Assembly (NCBI RefSeq): GCF_000004075.3
Contig: NC_026657.2
Span: 3,782,001-3,846,000, forward strand
Length of the DNA: 64,000 bases
Origin: Cucumis sativus
Lineage: Eukaryota; Streptophyta; Magnoliopsida; Cucurbitales; Cucurbitaceae
Direction: 5' to 3'
Shown: piece after piece, positions 1-11,474 of the stretch
Layout of the letters: each line of letters begins with the position of its first letter
Numbering within the stretch: the stretch's first letter is position 1
The notes under the pieces: model-generated
Told to the model about the DNA's origin: nothing
The model's input: only the letters and a program-made list of their open reading frames with translations
Database searches by the model: none
Position numbers and translations under genes: made by a program

Positions 1-998
1 GAAAGATGGAGGAAATGATTTTAAATCTGTGAAGGTTCCAAACAAGAGTAAACGCTTCTTCAAAATAGTGTTTTTATTTTATTTTATGAATTCCTAAAAC
101 CACTTTGCATTTACGAACATTGTTTAACTTTTATTTACCTATAATATATAATATATATTAGCTATTAAGAAGTTTGTGTATTTTACTGTACTAAATGAAA
201 ATTTCTACACCAATTCTTTTGTAAAAATAAATTGATTGAATTTATTATAACCTTTGGAATGTGTAACACTTACTTTAAATTAATAACTGCTATAATTTAA
301 ACATGCATGAACTATCATAAATTAACTAATTTGGATACCCTATTTTTAATATGCTCATTAGCAAGAGTTTAAATAATTGATTAATCGTATCTATGTTTAA
401 ATTTAAATATCAATTATTAATCTGGTTGGTGTTTTTTTTTTCTCAACCTTTAAATGGTGTCTAACTTAAGTTAAAATGTGATGTTAATTAAAATACTGTC
501 AATATTTTATCAATATTTTTGAAAAAATATAAAAATAAAATTCAAAAAATATTTAAATTAGTAAATAAACATTTTATATTTTAAACTAGTTAACACGTTT
601 ATTTTTTTATTTTATAAATTTTTTCACAATATAACAAAAATATCAATTCACCATTTATATGTGTTGACAAACTCAGAAAAATGCAAAAACATCATGCCAA
701 CGTGAAACGCATCGCATCACTTAGTTCAAACTCGCTTTTCACATATGACTTGAGAAATTGGGAAGAAGAACAAAATCAGGTAATTGATAGAAGAAACAAA
801 GTATAATTAAATTCAAGGAAACTTTGAGCATTGTGTAATTAGTTAACAATACATTAATAATGATTTCATATGAATTTATAAATGACATACTCTAATTTAC
901 AAATTTAAAAGGATCAAACTTACAAAAATTCCCAATAAATAATTATGAATGTAAAATAATAAAGACAAGAGGAAGCAAATTAAATTAAGCAACTTTAG
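1..998. other. Intergenic, 3' side of pirin-like gene
   Basis: Very AT-rich, with many stops in all frames. I see no gene, tRNA or clear repeat. The right end (about 850-998) would hold the 3' UTR of the pirin-like gene on the minus strand. Confidence 0.6.
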
Positions 999-2346
999 TT
1001 AAGAACTCTTCCAATGCCTTGCTCTCTCAAAGCCATTTGTACAATTCTCAAAATCCTCAACGGTTTGGTCAATCTCTTCTTGAGTGTTCATCACAAATGG
1101 CCCCAACTGCACAACACTCTCATTCAATGGCTCACCTCCAACCAATATGAACCTTAGAGTTTTGGTGGATGACTTGTTCCAAACCTCCAACCCATCCCCA
1201 TTCCCTAACAAAAGAAGGTGATGTGGTGTAACCGTCGGCATCAATTTCATGCTTCCGAATACTCCGCCATCGCCTTCTAGCACGTACACGAACGCATTCC
1301 ACCCCGTCGGGATTGGCTGCTCAATGCGGGATCCAGGGACGAGAGTGAAGTCCAAGTACATGGTTGGAGTTTTGGTGTAGATTGGGGATTTTACTCCCAA
1401 GGCTTCACCCGCTATCACTCTCACTTTTACTCCTTCTCTTGTAGCTTCCACTATGTTCTCGTTGTGTATTTCTTGATACCTCGGTTCAATCCTTTCATTC
1501 AAATTTTGTTTTTAAAGATTATTTCAGAAGATAAATTGATGTATAATTTTTTTGAAAATTGATAAAAGGACAGAGACTTACATTTTGTGTTTGGAGGAAA
1601 GATTGATCCAAAGTTGTAAGCCACGTTGGGTGCCAATGGAAGAAGGTATTTCAGAATGAACAATGCCTTTGCCAGCAGTCATCCATTGCAAGTCACCAAC
1701 TTCAATTCTTCCTTTATGCCCTTCAAAATCTTCATGTATCATTGCTCCCTTTTCATCATTTTCAACATAAAACAAAACTCATTCATTATAGAAGTAAACA
1801 TAAATAAATGATTTTCCATTTAATTTCTCTGTGCACAACCTACTCTAGATAAATAAACCTTGAAGATGTAAAGAGCTTGAAAATAATTTAGAAAAGGAAA
1901 AAAAGAAACCTGTAACATGTAAGTGACAGTTTCAAATCCTCTATGTGGATGATCAGGAAACCCACCAGGTGCACTCACTACAATAATAAGCAAAATATTT
2001 CGATTTAATTTCCATAACACAACATTAAATAACTAAAAACTTAAAAAATTGAAAGAGATTTGTAGAACTGGGGGTTTACCAGAAAACTCATCAAGAACAA
2101 GGAATGGATCAAAGTATTTAAGCTCAGACCTGAAAAATAAAAATCAAAATAAAAATAAAAATAAAAATAAATAAAAAAAGAAAGAAAAATGGGATTAAAA
2201 AGGAAAGAATAAAAGAATTACCTGCCGATGCTTCTTCTAACAACAGCTCCAAGGCCTTCATGTTGAGGTCTAGCAAGAAACTTCTTAACTACAAAACGAG
2301 GCTCTTTTATTATTGAACCTAAATGATTCCTGTGTAGAGCCATCAT
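999..2346 (-). CDS. Pirin-like cupin protein, 300 aa, 5 exons
   Basis: Pirins are nuclear Fe-binding bicupins; plant members interact with G-protein alpha subunits and some have quercetinase activity. Exons on the minus strand: 2222-2346, 2080-2129, 1910-1977, 1582-1748, 999-1491; total 903 bp, all junctions GT-AG and in phase. The start is the first of two adjacent ATGs (MMALHRNHLG); the second would shorten the protein by one residue. The N-terminal cupin holds the metal-ligand signature: FPDHPHRGFET (the H-x-H pair) and, further on, IVHSEIP (His and Glu). The C-terminal cupin contains GGVFGS and QLGPFVMNTQEEI, typical of pirins. Length matches plant pirins (about 290-300 aa). Metal ligands are intact, so the gene looks functional. 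The exact orthologue (PRN1-4) cannot be decided by eye. Confidence 0.93.
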
Positions 2347-2391
2347 CAATTAAACTTTTCTTAATCTTTCTGTCTTGGGTGATTTCTAAGG

Positions 2392-2399
2392 TATTTATA
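2392..2399 (-). promoter_or_regulatory. TATA box of pirin-like gene
   Basis: TATAAATA on the minus strand, 45 bp upstream of the pirin ATG. That spacing implies a very short leader of roughly 15-20 nt. Position is as expected for a plant core promoter; the transcription start is inferred. Confidence 0.55.
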
Positions 2400-2490
2400 G
2401 AGAGAGAAAAAATAGGAAAATTTTGAATTTGGGAGTTGAGAGTTGGGAGAGGTCAAAGGGAAAAGACTGAGAGGGAGATTGCTTGAGGAA

Positions 2491-2538
2491 GAGGGAAGAG
2501 AAGAAGAAAGAGAGAGAGAAAGAAAGAAAGAAAGAAAG
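2491..2538. repeat. GA-rich microsatellite (AGAA/GA)
   Basis: Purine tract on the plus strand that ends in about seven GAAA units. It lies just upstream of the pirin TATA box, so it is a promoter-proximal CT-rich tract on the coding strand. Confidence 0.8.
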
Positions 2539-3839
2539 TCCGTTTTTTTATTTATTTTGGGACCATAATTCATTAATGAATTCTGTTGTATGTATGTATG
2601 TCAGCATGACGTGGAAATGACGTCCTTCATCTATGACATTTGATTTTAAATCTTAGCCGTTGGATTGTGGGCGATCTGCCGTTTTTATGTTTCGTTAAGA
2701 TATTTTACTTAGATTATTTAGTTTGGTTTATCCGATTATTTTAATTTGATGAATGTTAAGTAGTAAATTAGAATTTTTAAAATAATATTTACGGTAGCAA
2801 AAGATAGTTAGTATAGTGTTAGATAGTATTTACTGTGATAAATTAAAAATATAAATACTTGTGTATTTGATTTAAAGTACAATTTTTTTAATTATTTGAT
2901 TATATCATAATTATCGGTTATTCTTTCTTTCAAACAAAGATTATTATTACTAAATTTTCTCTACTATATTTAAATTCAAATTTCCATCTCATAAATAAAT
3001 TATTTTAAATTGATGTTAAGAGTATGCATATTAAATATAAGTATGAAAATGAAAGAAAATTGAGATAGGATGAAAAGTATGCAACATTATAAAAGATAGA
3101 AGAGATTAGTGGTTGAAGTCTCTAACTATTAAAATAATAACAATAATATAGAATCATTCTATGACCATTGCATGCATGTGTGTATTTAATTAAATGTGTT
3201 TGAGAGTCTTTATTTATTGCACTTTGGTTTATTTGAATGATAAGTTTTTTTTTTTCTTTTTATGTTACACTTTAAAATGATTGATATTTGTATTAAAAAA
3301 ATTAGAAAATTGTATTTTGAGAATATGACACAGTATTTATAGCACATTGTTTTAGAATTTTACAATTATGGTAAAAATTTTACTTCTTCATCTTAAATTT
3401 GTTACTATTCATAAACTACCTTTCATTAACTTATTTCTCTTTTTCTTTTTAATGTCTACTCATTATTTATTCTCTCACTTTTGAAGGCTCTAATTATTTG
3501 TTTATTCTTATGCTAAAAAAATTATTTATTCTTTCTATATTAATCTTAATTTTAAAATATCAACAGTACAACAATTGCAATATGAAATATAATAGAATTG
3601 TTGTTGATCGGAGTAATTAACTTCATTTGTGATTTTTTTTACTTCATTCGATGTGTATTTTGAATTAAATCTGATTTCAAATAATTTTGTTTTATTTTGT
3701 TTTGTTTTTTTTTGTTTTGTTTTACTTTGTCTCAGTTTAGTATATTAGTGTTGTGATATACTTATATTATATGTATTAGTTGGTTAATATACTTACTATG
3801 TGATTTTCGTTTTTTTAAATTTTATGCAGTTCATTAAAG
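2539..3839. other. Intergenic, AT-rich
   Basis: Upstream region of the pirin-like gene. No supported ORF. T-rich runs and short direct repeats only. Confidence 0.6.
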
Positions 3840-4235
3840 TATTATTAAGTATATGAATAATGTAACTCAGTATATCATTATCAAGTATATTAACAATATA
3901 TTGTTAAAGCATATCAGTAAAGTGAATCAGTATCAAGTATATGAATCAAGTTTACAAGGATATATCAATATTATATCAAGTGTATAAGTAGAACTTCAAG
4001 CATATCAAATGCATTTAATCAATCAATTGTATAAGTGAAGAATACTAAATGTATTTGTAGTGTATCAAATATATATTAGTAATGTTTCAGGTGTGTATCA
4101 AAAGATATCGAGTGTATCAAAGAGTATCAAGTGTATCAATCAAATATATCGAGTGTATCAAAAAGTAACAGATGTATCAAATGGTGTATTAGGTGTATCA
4201 GACGTGTATAAAGTGTATCAGACGTATATTAGTAA
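3840..4235. repeat. Degenerate short tandem repeat, GTGTATCA-type
   Basis: About 400 bp dominated by variants of a unit near AGTGTATCA/AAGTATATCA spaced roughly 9-15 bp apart. The best conserved part is 4090-4230. The open frame across it (4060-4305) has a low-complexity YQ/VS-rich translation imposed by the repeat, so I do not call it a gene. Confidence 0.7.
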
Positions 4236-4305
4236 CGAGGGCATTAGTGACATTTTACCTTTGGATGTGTGGGCTGGACTTCGTTTTTGCCATTTTCGCA
4301 AATAA

Positions 4306-6051
4306 TAAAATGTGTGTGCTATGAACTTAATTATTATAACTTATTTTGTCATTTTTACAAGTGTCCCTAAAAAATTATTGATGTTTGAAACCTAAGAGAT
4401 ATTCTTAAGCTAAATTAAAAATTAAAAAAAAAAAAAGAAAAGAAGAAGTGTCTTGATTTTTTAAAATATGGGTGAAAATATTAAAAACTAGAAACTTCAC
4501 ATATTAAAAAAAAAATTGATCAACTCAGATTTTAAATATTAAAAAAAATCAAATGGTTACCACACACCAGATTTGTTTTCAATTTTTGGCTTGATTTATT
4601 GAAAACGTTTATAGAGGAATGGATAATAAAACAAAAAAAACTTTGGAAAGAAAGATCCTTAATTATGTGCTTAATTTTTAAAAGATAAAATGCCAAAGAT
4701 CAAGGTCCCATTTAGTAATGGTTGATACCAAATTTTGGTTAAGGAAAAATGCATCTAATGTTCACATCAAATTGTGAGAGTAAGTTTGGATTTAGGGTAA
4801 GGAGAATCTCTAAAACAAAAAAAAAAGTGTTTGATGTTTAAGTTGGTAAGAGAATTATTAAATAGAAAAGAAGTTGGAAGTATAAGTTACCATTTCCTAT
4901 GGTTAAGTTAATAGATTCATATTCCTAATTCTATTTGGAATAGAAATTTCTTGTCCCTCGTATGGCTAGGATCTCAAACTATTTCATACTTGGCCTCAAT
5001 TTTGGAATAGATCAAACAGTGCAATAGGAATTTTTGTTGGCATTCTTTTGGGCGCAGACTTTGCTTGGGTTAGAATGAAGCATGATCGACTCTTGTTAGG
5101 TCGAAAGCAAGCAAGAGGCTAGTGTTTGACTCGAGTTGGATCGGTCCATATTGCAATTGTTCCTTTTAATTGACTTGACCTAACCAAATTTAGGAAGAAG
5201 AATGATGTATTAGTATTGATATTGATATGAATTGAAAGATTGTTATAAAGAAAATAGAAATGAAATGAAATGGGAAAGTGAAAAGAAAGAATAAAAGGTA
5301 AAATGGTGAGGGCAATGAGAATTGAGGTTATAGATGACAGACTTTTGAGCCCTAGGCCCATTATGACATCAGTCATGTGGAAGGATGACGCAATACAACG
5401 ACTAGTTTAATAATAACGATCACCTGACGACGTGTCGGCTTTCCCAGCAGTCCGACAGATTGGAAGTTTACGTCTCATTATTATTTATGTTTCCCTCAGG
5501 ATGATGATGTTGAGATAATCAGAAATGATGATGTTTCTAACACTTTCCATTTCTTTTTCCTTTGCCAAATCATTTTAACCCCATCAATTCTTCAACAGAC
5601 CATTTATGGCCTTATTCTCTTCTAAAAACAACATTTTACATTTTTTTTTTAAAAGGATTTATATTACTATTTTGCTGTAGTTTCATCAAAAAAGGATTTA
5701 TTCTTTTGGCTCCACATCAGCTGCCACATTAAATGACCACTCACAGTTCCATACTTCCTGTTTTTATCTGTTATCCAATCATTCTTATAAACTGAACAAT
5801 ATGTTCAATCATCCTTACTTTCAAATGAACTCAACAAAATCTAAACTTACATCAGGTAATTGTTGGTTTAGTAATATAAGAACAAAATTAGGATAACTTC
5901 AATTCTCTCAATCGGTAAAGAAACATGTTCTTTTCTTTCATATGGATAAAAAAAGTACAATCATATTATAAATTATTACTGTGTGGAAGCTTACGTTGGG
6001 TGGAGGTAATTGAATTATTACTGCTATTCTGTTAAAGAGTAGTCCAAGTAA
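4306..6051. other. Intergenic
   Basis: AT-rich. A slightly more GC-balanced patch at 5040-5160 and 5370-5480 has no recognisable coding potential. 5870-6050 would contain the 3' UTR of the first polygalacturonase gene. Confidence 0.55.
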
Positions 6052-7950
6052 CTAAAGGCAAGATGGAGGTAATTGATGGCCAAAAGCAGAACCTCTAACA
6101 TTATGACAATTGGAAGTTGTCCTCCCACCACCATTAAAAGGAAGGTTAATGTCTTGTAACACTATGCCTTGACATGGAACAACTTCGCTGCATTCAAAAT
6201 CTACTGCCACTTGTGTATTTGAACTCCCCCTTATGCCTTCGTATCTCACATCCTTAATCTGCACCATTGATTTACTCATCTGCCAACCACAAAAACCATA
6301 ATCTTTTGCTTTAGAATCATATGTACATTCGTTGTAAATTATACCATCTTTATTATTTACTATATATATATATATATAACACTAATGCTCTTAAATTATC
6401 TTATATACTATACCATTTTTTGTGAACCGCAAGAGCCTGGACAATAATTTTGGTCGATGATGATAGGATTTTTGACATTGTTCATTTGGAGATTGAGAAA
6501 TGTGACCTTGCTAACCATGCTGGAATACGAAGACGACCATGTTTTGATCCTCACACCGTTGGATGTGCCAATGAATGTGGAGTCTCTTACTGTGACTTCA
6601 AAGACATCTTCTTCGTTTGGGTACTTTCCAAGGCTACCAATGCTGATTCCATGTCCAGGACCACATTGAATGTTAGTTATGTTGATGAATTTGCTTCCAG
6701 GACCCAAGGAGATGCAATCATCTCCAGTACCGATTGTCGAATGCATGATGTTGATACCACTTGATGATGAAATGTGGATTCCATCTGTATTGGGACTGTT
6801 TGCTGGAGCTATCACTGTAACGTGATCAAACGTGACATCACGACATCCATGCATAGCGAAATGGAAGAGCTTGCTATTGTAGGATTTTATATTGGTAATT
6901 CTTGCATTGTTGATACCATTGAGTCTCATAGACTACATAGAATTAATAACAATATCAAAAAATTCATGTTAGATTGGAACGAATATGTGTTGGATGGTAT
7001 TTTAAAGCACTTACAAGAAATGATCATATAAACATCTTCATTGACAACGTGACAAGTAAATTTTATGTCAAATTGACAAAAAAGAAACATTAAAATATAA
7101 TAGAAACAAACAGATGAGGAAACAAGTTATTTTTACTTCAAACAGATATATATAGTACTGTGAGAAAGAAAGAAAAAGATGAACTTACGACAGGACGATT
7201 ATGTGAGGTGGAAGGCCAAGCGGTAGAACCGCGACCGTCCAAGCTACCTAAACCATCAATAAAAAGGTTGTTGACTTGATCGATACTAAGCCAATAGTCA
7301 CCAGTAGCGAAATGCTCGTCGAGGGGAGCCAATAGTTCACCATCGAGTTGTATACGAATGAAGCCATGGCATGGACCTTGGAGAAGCAGTGGCAAAACCA
7401 AGAACCTTCCTTTTGCTGGTATTAAAACAATGCCACCTCCGTTATTTGTACAAGCTTCACTCCATGCACTACTTAATGCCTATTTATTATACAAATCCAT
7501 CGTTAACATCAATCATTCTAAATTTTTACTATATTTTATAAATATTTTGATTCCCTCTCATAAAAATTTGTAATTTTTTAAATAATAAACTGTTAAAAAA
7601 CAAGCCCATGATTCTTAAAAACTAGAAATAAAACAATCAAAGAAGTTAGTTTTTATTGCCATTAATTCTATGAATTACTACAAGACATTGTAATAGATAT
7701 AAACAGAGAACACTGTGAAAAAGGAATTAAATAATGATATTTGAATTGATAATTTGATTATAAAGTAGTGATGATTTTAAGTTGAAAATAAAATTTTGTG
7801 TACCTTACTATTATCCGTTATTGCATCAGGTTTGGCACCAAAATGCATAATATCGAACACTTTAGATTGAGCATTGCAATATTTAAAAATGCAAAGTAAT
7901 AATATCATATTGGACATTACACATCTCATTGCTAGACAATTCAAACCCAT
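6052..7950 (-). CDS. Polygalacturonase (GH28), 394 aa, 4 exons, copy 1
   Basis: Secreted enzyme expected to hydrolyse alpha-1,4-galacturonan of pectin in the cell wall. Exons (minus): 7804-7950, 7189-7479, 6414-6932, 6052-6279; 1185 bp, all phase 0, GT-AG. The N-terminus has a hydrophobic signal peptide (MILLLCIF) ending near NAQS, then the family motif VFDIMHFGAKPD. All four GH28 motifs are present in exon 3: NTDG (about 194-197), GDD (216-218), CGPGHG (236-241) and RIK (274-276), which supply the catalytic Asp residues, His and substrate-binding Arg/Lys. Length is usual for plant PGs. It is a tandem paralogue of 11475-13560 with identical intron positions. Endo versus exo action is not decidable from motifs alone. 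Confidence 0.93.
6361..6378. repeat. (TA)9 microsatellite in PG copy 1 intron 3
   Basis: Perfect TA dinucleotide run in the last intron. The matching intron of copy 2 keeps only a short remnant near 11766-11775. Confidence 0.85.
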
Positions 7951-7994
7951 TTTTTCACTTTTTTCTTCTTCTAAAAGATTGATGATTTTTGTTC

Positions 7995-8002
7995 TATTTA
8001 TA
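7995..8002 (-). promoter_or_regulatory. TATA box of PG copy 1
   Basis: TATAAATA on the minus strand, 45 bp upstream of the ATG. Flanking sequence up to about 8100 is shared with the same region of copy 2 (13625-13770), so the core promoter was duplicated with the gene. Confidence 0.6.
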
Positions 8003-8102
8003 ACATAATTTTAATAACCAAAAATGGTATAAATCTCAAAAATGAGTTTTTTATTCTTTTATAGGTCAATTTATTTTGTTAGAAAATCTGTAAAATTATG
8101 AT

Positions 8103-8757
8103 TTTATCAATGGATAAAACTATGGAATTGAGAGATTAATGAGAATGAACTACTAAAGGGAAAAATTAGTCTTACCCTCCTCAAATTTCTTTATCTATGA
8201 TATCTCTTTGTTGAAAGTTAAGAATTTAGAATTGAACCCTAAACTTCATTACACATATTGAGTGGTTGAAAATCTAATTTATGAGTATTATTGAAGAGTT
8301 TGTTTAATTGTTATTAATTTTTTAAAAGAAAGTGTTGTTTTGACCGAAGTATCAACTTTAACCTTCTTGAATTAAATATTTGAGCCTTTAATCTTTTAAT
8401 TTATATGTCTAAAAGTAATTGGGGCTATCTCAACTACGTACTCCATCCACCACTATGACTTTTATAGAAGAGTGAAATTTGTATATTCTACCACATTCAT
8501 AGATGATGATATATTTGTTAGAAAGAGTTAAAAAGGGTATTATTAGTTATCAAAATCATGGTAGGAGATATGTTTTCTTTTTAATATTTCTACTTTTAGA
8601 TCCTAGGAGATCTAGAGATGTTGTATCAGATAATATGTTATTTGAATTAGATTTGTTTCCTATTTGAATTATGTTATTAATATACTACGGTACCAAAGTA
8701 TTATAATTATATTTTATTAAATATAAATACGTTCTTAGTTTAGATGTGTATCCCATT
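8103..8757. other. Intergenic upstream of PG copy 1
   Basis: AT-rich with no ORF of note. It ends at the target site of the CACTA-type element. Confidence 0.55.
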
Positions 8758-9929
8758 CACTACAAGAAATAAGATTTTTCCAGCATAGCAATACGTTCCT
8801 AACCAAAATCGAGGAAGGTTACTGCGACGTCGCATGGGCAGAAGATGGCGATGTGACCTTGTAGAAGGCTTCTTCCCCGACCCACGTTGCAACACGTTGC
8901 AGACGGCTTCCGCGACGTGGCCTTGCAGAAGGCTTTAAACATTTTTTTTAATTATTTATTTATTTATATATGAAAAAAAACCCACTAAATTCTTCCATTT
9001 ATTATGTCCTTGTCCGATATGGTTGATGTTGCTGATAAATTAGTCTATTTTCAAGCGATTAATCGTTTTTGGAGAATGAAATTGGGCAGAAGAAGGGAGG
9101 GAGATGAGCGATTCAGAGAAGGAAAACATGGAGAAAGTAGAGGGAAGGAGAGAGGGAGAGTGGGGAATAGTGAAATAGGAGAAAGAGGGGGACGAGGACA
9201 CTTCCGACGACGGCAATGACGACGACGAAGACGGACGAACGACAACATGGATCTCCTTCTCTCCCTCTCTCTCAGTCGATTTTCTCTTCCTTTCGTTTTG
9301 CAATCACTTCTGTGTTGAAAGGAAATAAATAGAGTGAACTTTCCTCGACGCCTTCGAAAACGTCGTAGAGAGATTAAATAATGAATTCATTATTTAAACA
9401 TTCTCCGATGTGCACCTGCCACACATCATGGAAAGGTGATCATGTCACTTCAATATGCACACTTACAACTTTCACTTTTTTCGACGTCCAGTTCTTGTGC
9501 ATCGCGGAAAGTGAAGATTTTAAATTTATTATTAAACTTTTGGCAATGTATGGTTCTTGTGCGTCGCGAAAAGTCAAGATATTAAATTTAAATTTGAACT
9601 TTCTACGACGTCTTATTCTTTTGCGTCGTCGAAAGTCAAGATATTAAATTTAATTTTTAATCTTTTCACGATGTCTGGTTCTTGTACGTCGTGAAAAGTG
9701 AATATATTAAATTTAATTTAAAATTTTTCACGACATCTGTTTATTGTGCGTCACGGAAAGTGAAGATATTAAATCTAATTTGAATTTTCCATAACATCAG
9801 GTTTTTGTACGTCACGAAATGTCTTTTCACCAACGCAACCAATGTTGTGTTGCCGAAAGGTGGTCAACATTGATGCATCTTTCGTCGACGTTGTTTCTAG
9901 AGTCAGAATTATTTCAATTTTTTGTAGTA
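8758..9929. mobile_element. Non-autonomous CACTA-type DNA transposon, about 1.17 kb
   Basis: The left terminus reads CACTACAAGAAAT. The inverted right terminus reads TACTACAAAAAAT, matching 11 of 13 positions; the outermost base at the right is changed. The element is flanked by a perfect 3-bp target duplication ATT (8755-8757 and 9930-9932), the size made by CACTA (CMC/EnSpm) transposases. The interior is far more GC-rich than its surroundings and rich in CGACG/CGTCG words. It holds a 62-bp subterminal tandem array at the right and no frame resembling a transposase, so mobilisation would need an enzyme supplied elsewhere. Open frames inside (such as 9004-9219) look like by-products of purine-rich repeats. 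Confidence 0.8.
9482..9840. repeat. 62-bp tandem array, about 6 copies, inside the CACTA element
   Basis: Units start near 9482, 9543, 9606, 9669, 9731 and 9792 (periods 61-63 bp). Each has a CGACGTC-like word, a TTCTTGTGCGTCG core, GAAAAGTGAAGATATTAAAT and a T-rich spacer. The CGACG/CGTCG words face each other within a unit and could form small hairpins. Subterminal repeats of this kind bind transposase in CACTA elements; that role is inferred here. Confidence 0.75.
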
Positions 9930-9969
9930 ATTAGAGAATTTAGTATTTTTCTTAATAATAAATCGCAAA

Positions 9970-10320
9970 TTTGGGTTCAACAACTAAACTAGAATATAAT
10001 TTCAATAGAGTTGATACATTTATAGCACGCCTCTTATCGTATAACAAAACCAAAAGATATGTTAATCAAAAGAGAGGAAGGTCAAATTTAGGTTCGACAA
10101 CTAAACTAGAATATACTTTCAATAGAGTTGACACATTTATAGCTCGTCTCTCATCGTATAACAAAACCAAAAGATATGTTAATCAAAAGAGAGGAAGGTT
10201 AAATTTAGGTTCGACAACTAAACTAGAATATAATTTCAATGGAGTTGACACATTTATAGCACGTCTCTTATCGTATAACAAAACCAAAAGATATATTAAT
10301 GAAAAGAGAGGAACGTATGT
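9970..10320. repeat. 117-bp tandem repeat, 3 copies
   Basis: Three near-identical 117-bp units beginning at 9970, 10087 and 10204. The period is exactly divisible by three, so a frame stays open through all copies (9971-10558) and gives a 39-residue peptide repeat containing FNRVDTFIARL and YNKTKRY. There is no ATG before the array in that frame, no recognised domain, and the array begins 41 bp right of the CACTA element. I treat it as a repeat rather than a gene. Confidence 0.85.
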
Positions 10321-11474
10321 GGTGCAAGCAAGAGAGAAGCTTAAAGCAACGAATTACAATATTTGGGTGAGCATATTTGTTGTGTGCTTGTATGTTTATT
10401 CTACCTTGCTTGGAAGGATCAAGAATTACCTTGCTTGGAATAGTGTCGTATCGCTCAATAAAATTCACACACAATATCTATCTTCAAAGCGTTGTGACGC
10501 TCTAAAAACATCGTCAAGGAGCTGTGTACTTTACGTGAATCAGGAGGTTACTGCCTAATTATACAGTACCACACACAACGCCGGCCGTAAGGCGCTGCAA
10601 GGCAGAGGCCTCACTTAATTAGCTCCTGATGATGGAAATTGACTTAATTTTTTCATCCCATTAAAGTTCCCTTTTGCATCAACACGATTCTACCATTGGT
10701 TTGCTCATACACTACAAAATAGCTAAATATAAATGCAATATTATAGAACAATCTCTAATTAATTAAGTAGTGTTGGACAACAAATTTTCAGTGCTATTAG
10801 TTTATCAAATTTTTTATGGAAAACTCTTTTGAAATTTTTATAGTATTTTATAAAATGAATTTTTCTTTCTAATCATTTGTGTTTGTCAAAATGGTTTGAG
10901 TTTGACAACGGGTTTTATAGCATGATTGAAATCTATTGTCAGTATCCTAGGGTTTAATTATGGTACGAAGACTTAGGACCGGTGTAAAACAGTGACCATA
11001 GGTTCTAATTGTTCAATCGAAGAGTTATTCACCCTTCAAATTTCAATTCTAACTAAACTCTTGATTGGAAATAATCTGTTAAGTCAGCCTTATGAACGTT
11101 TGGAATGATCCTAGGAACAAAGTTAGCTTTACATAAATCAACCACCATCACTTTTGTGTACACATATATTTTTTTTTTTCCTTGAAGAAAGTTTTGTACA
11201 TATTTCAACCACTTTAAATATTGTGTGTGCATATATATTTCATCATCCATTATATATAACACTATTTAATTAGGTGTGCAACAAAAAAATAAACCATATT
11301 TAAAACCACGTTTATATGTGTAAAATGGAAGCAAGCCAATCAAACAACAAACAATCAACAATCGCTTTGTGGGAACCAGTACTTCTTATTAAATTAGTTT
11401 TGAAAATTCCTGATCTTCTCCATTATTCATCCTCTCTGTAGTGAGGAAGAAAAGAAAAGAAGAACACAAAGTAA
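10321..11474. other. Intergenic between PG copies
   Basis: No supported gene. A GC-richer patch at 10480-10620 is unassigned. 11280-11474 is the downstream flank of PG copy 2. Confidence 0.5.

Noticed and set aside
4060-4305. Open frame of 81 codons, Y/Q/V/S-rich
   Set aside because: It lies entirely in the GTGTATCA-type degenerate repeat, which imposes the low-complexity translation; no domain or splice context.
9004-9303. Arg/Gly- and Ser/Pro-rich frames on both strands
   Set aside because: By-products of a purine-rich tract inside the CACTA element; not a transposase.
10710-10722. CACTACAAAATAG, resembling a second CACTA terminus
   Set aside because: No inverted partner or target duplication found nearby.
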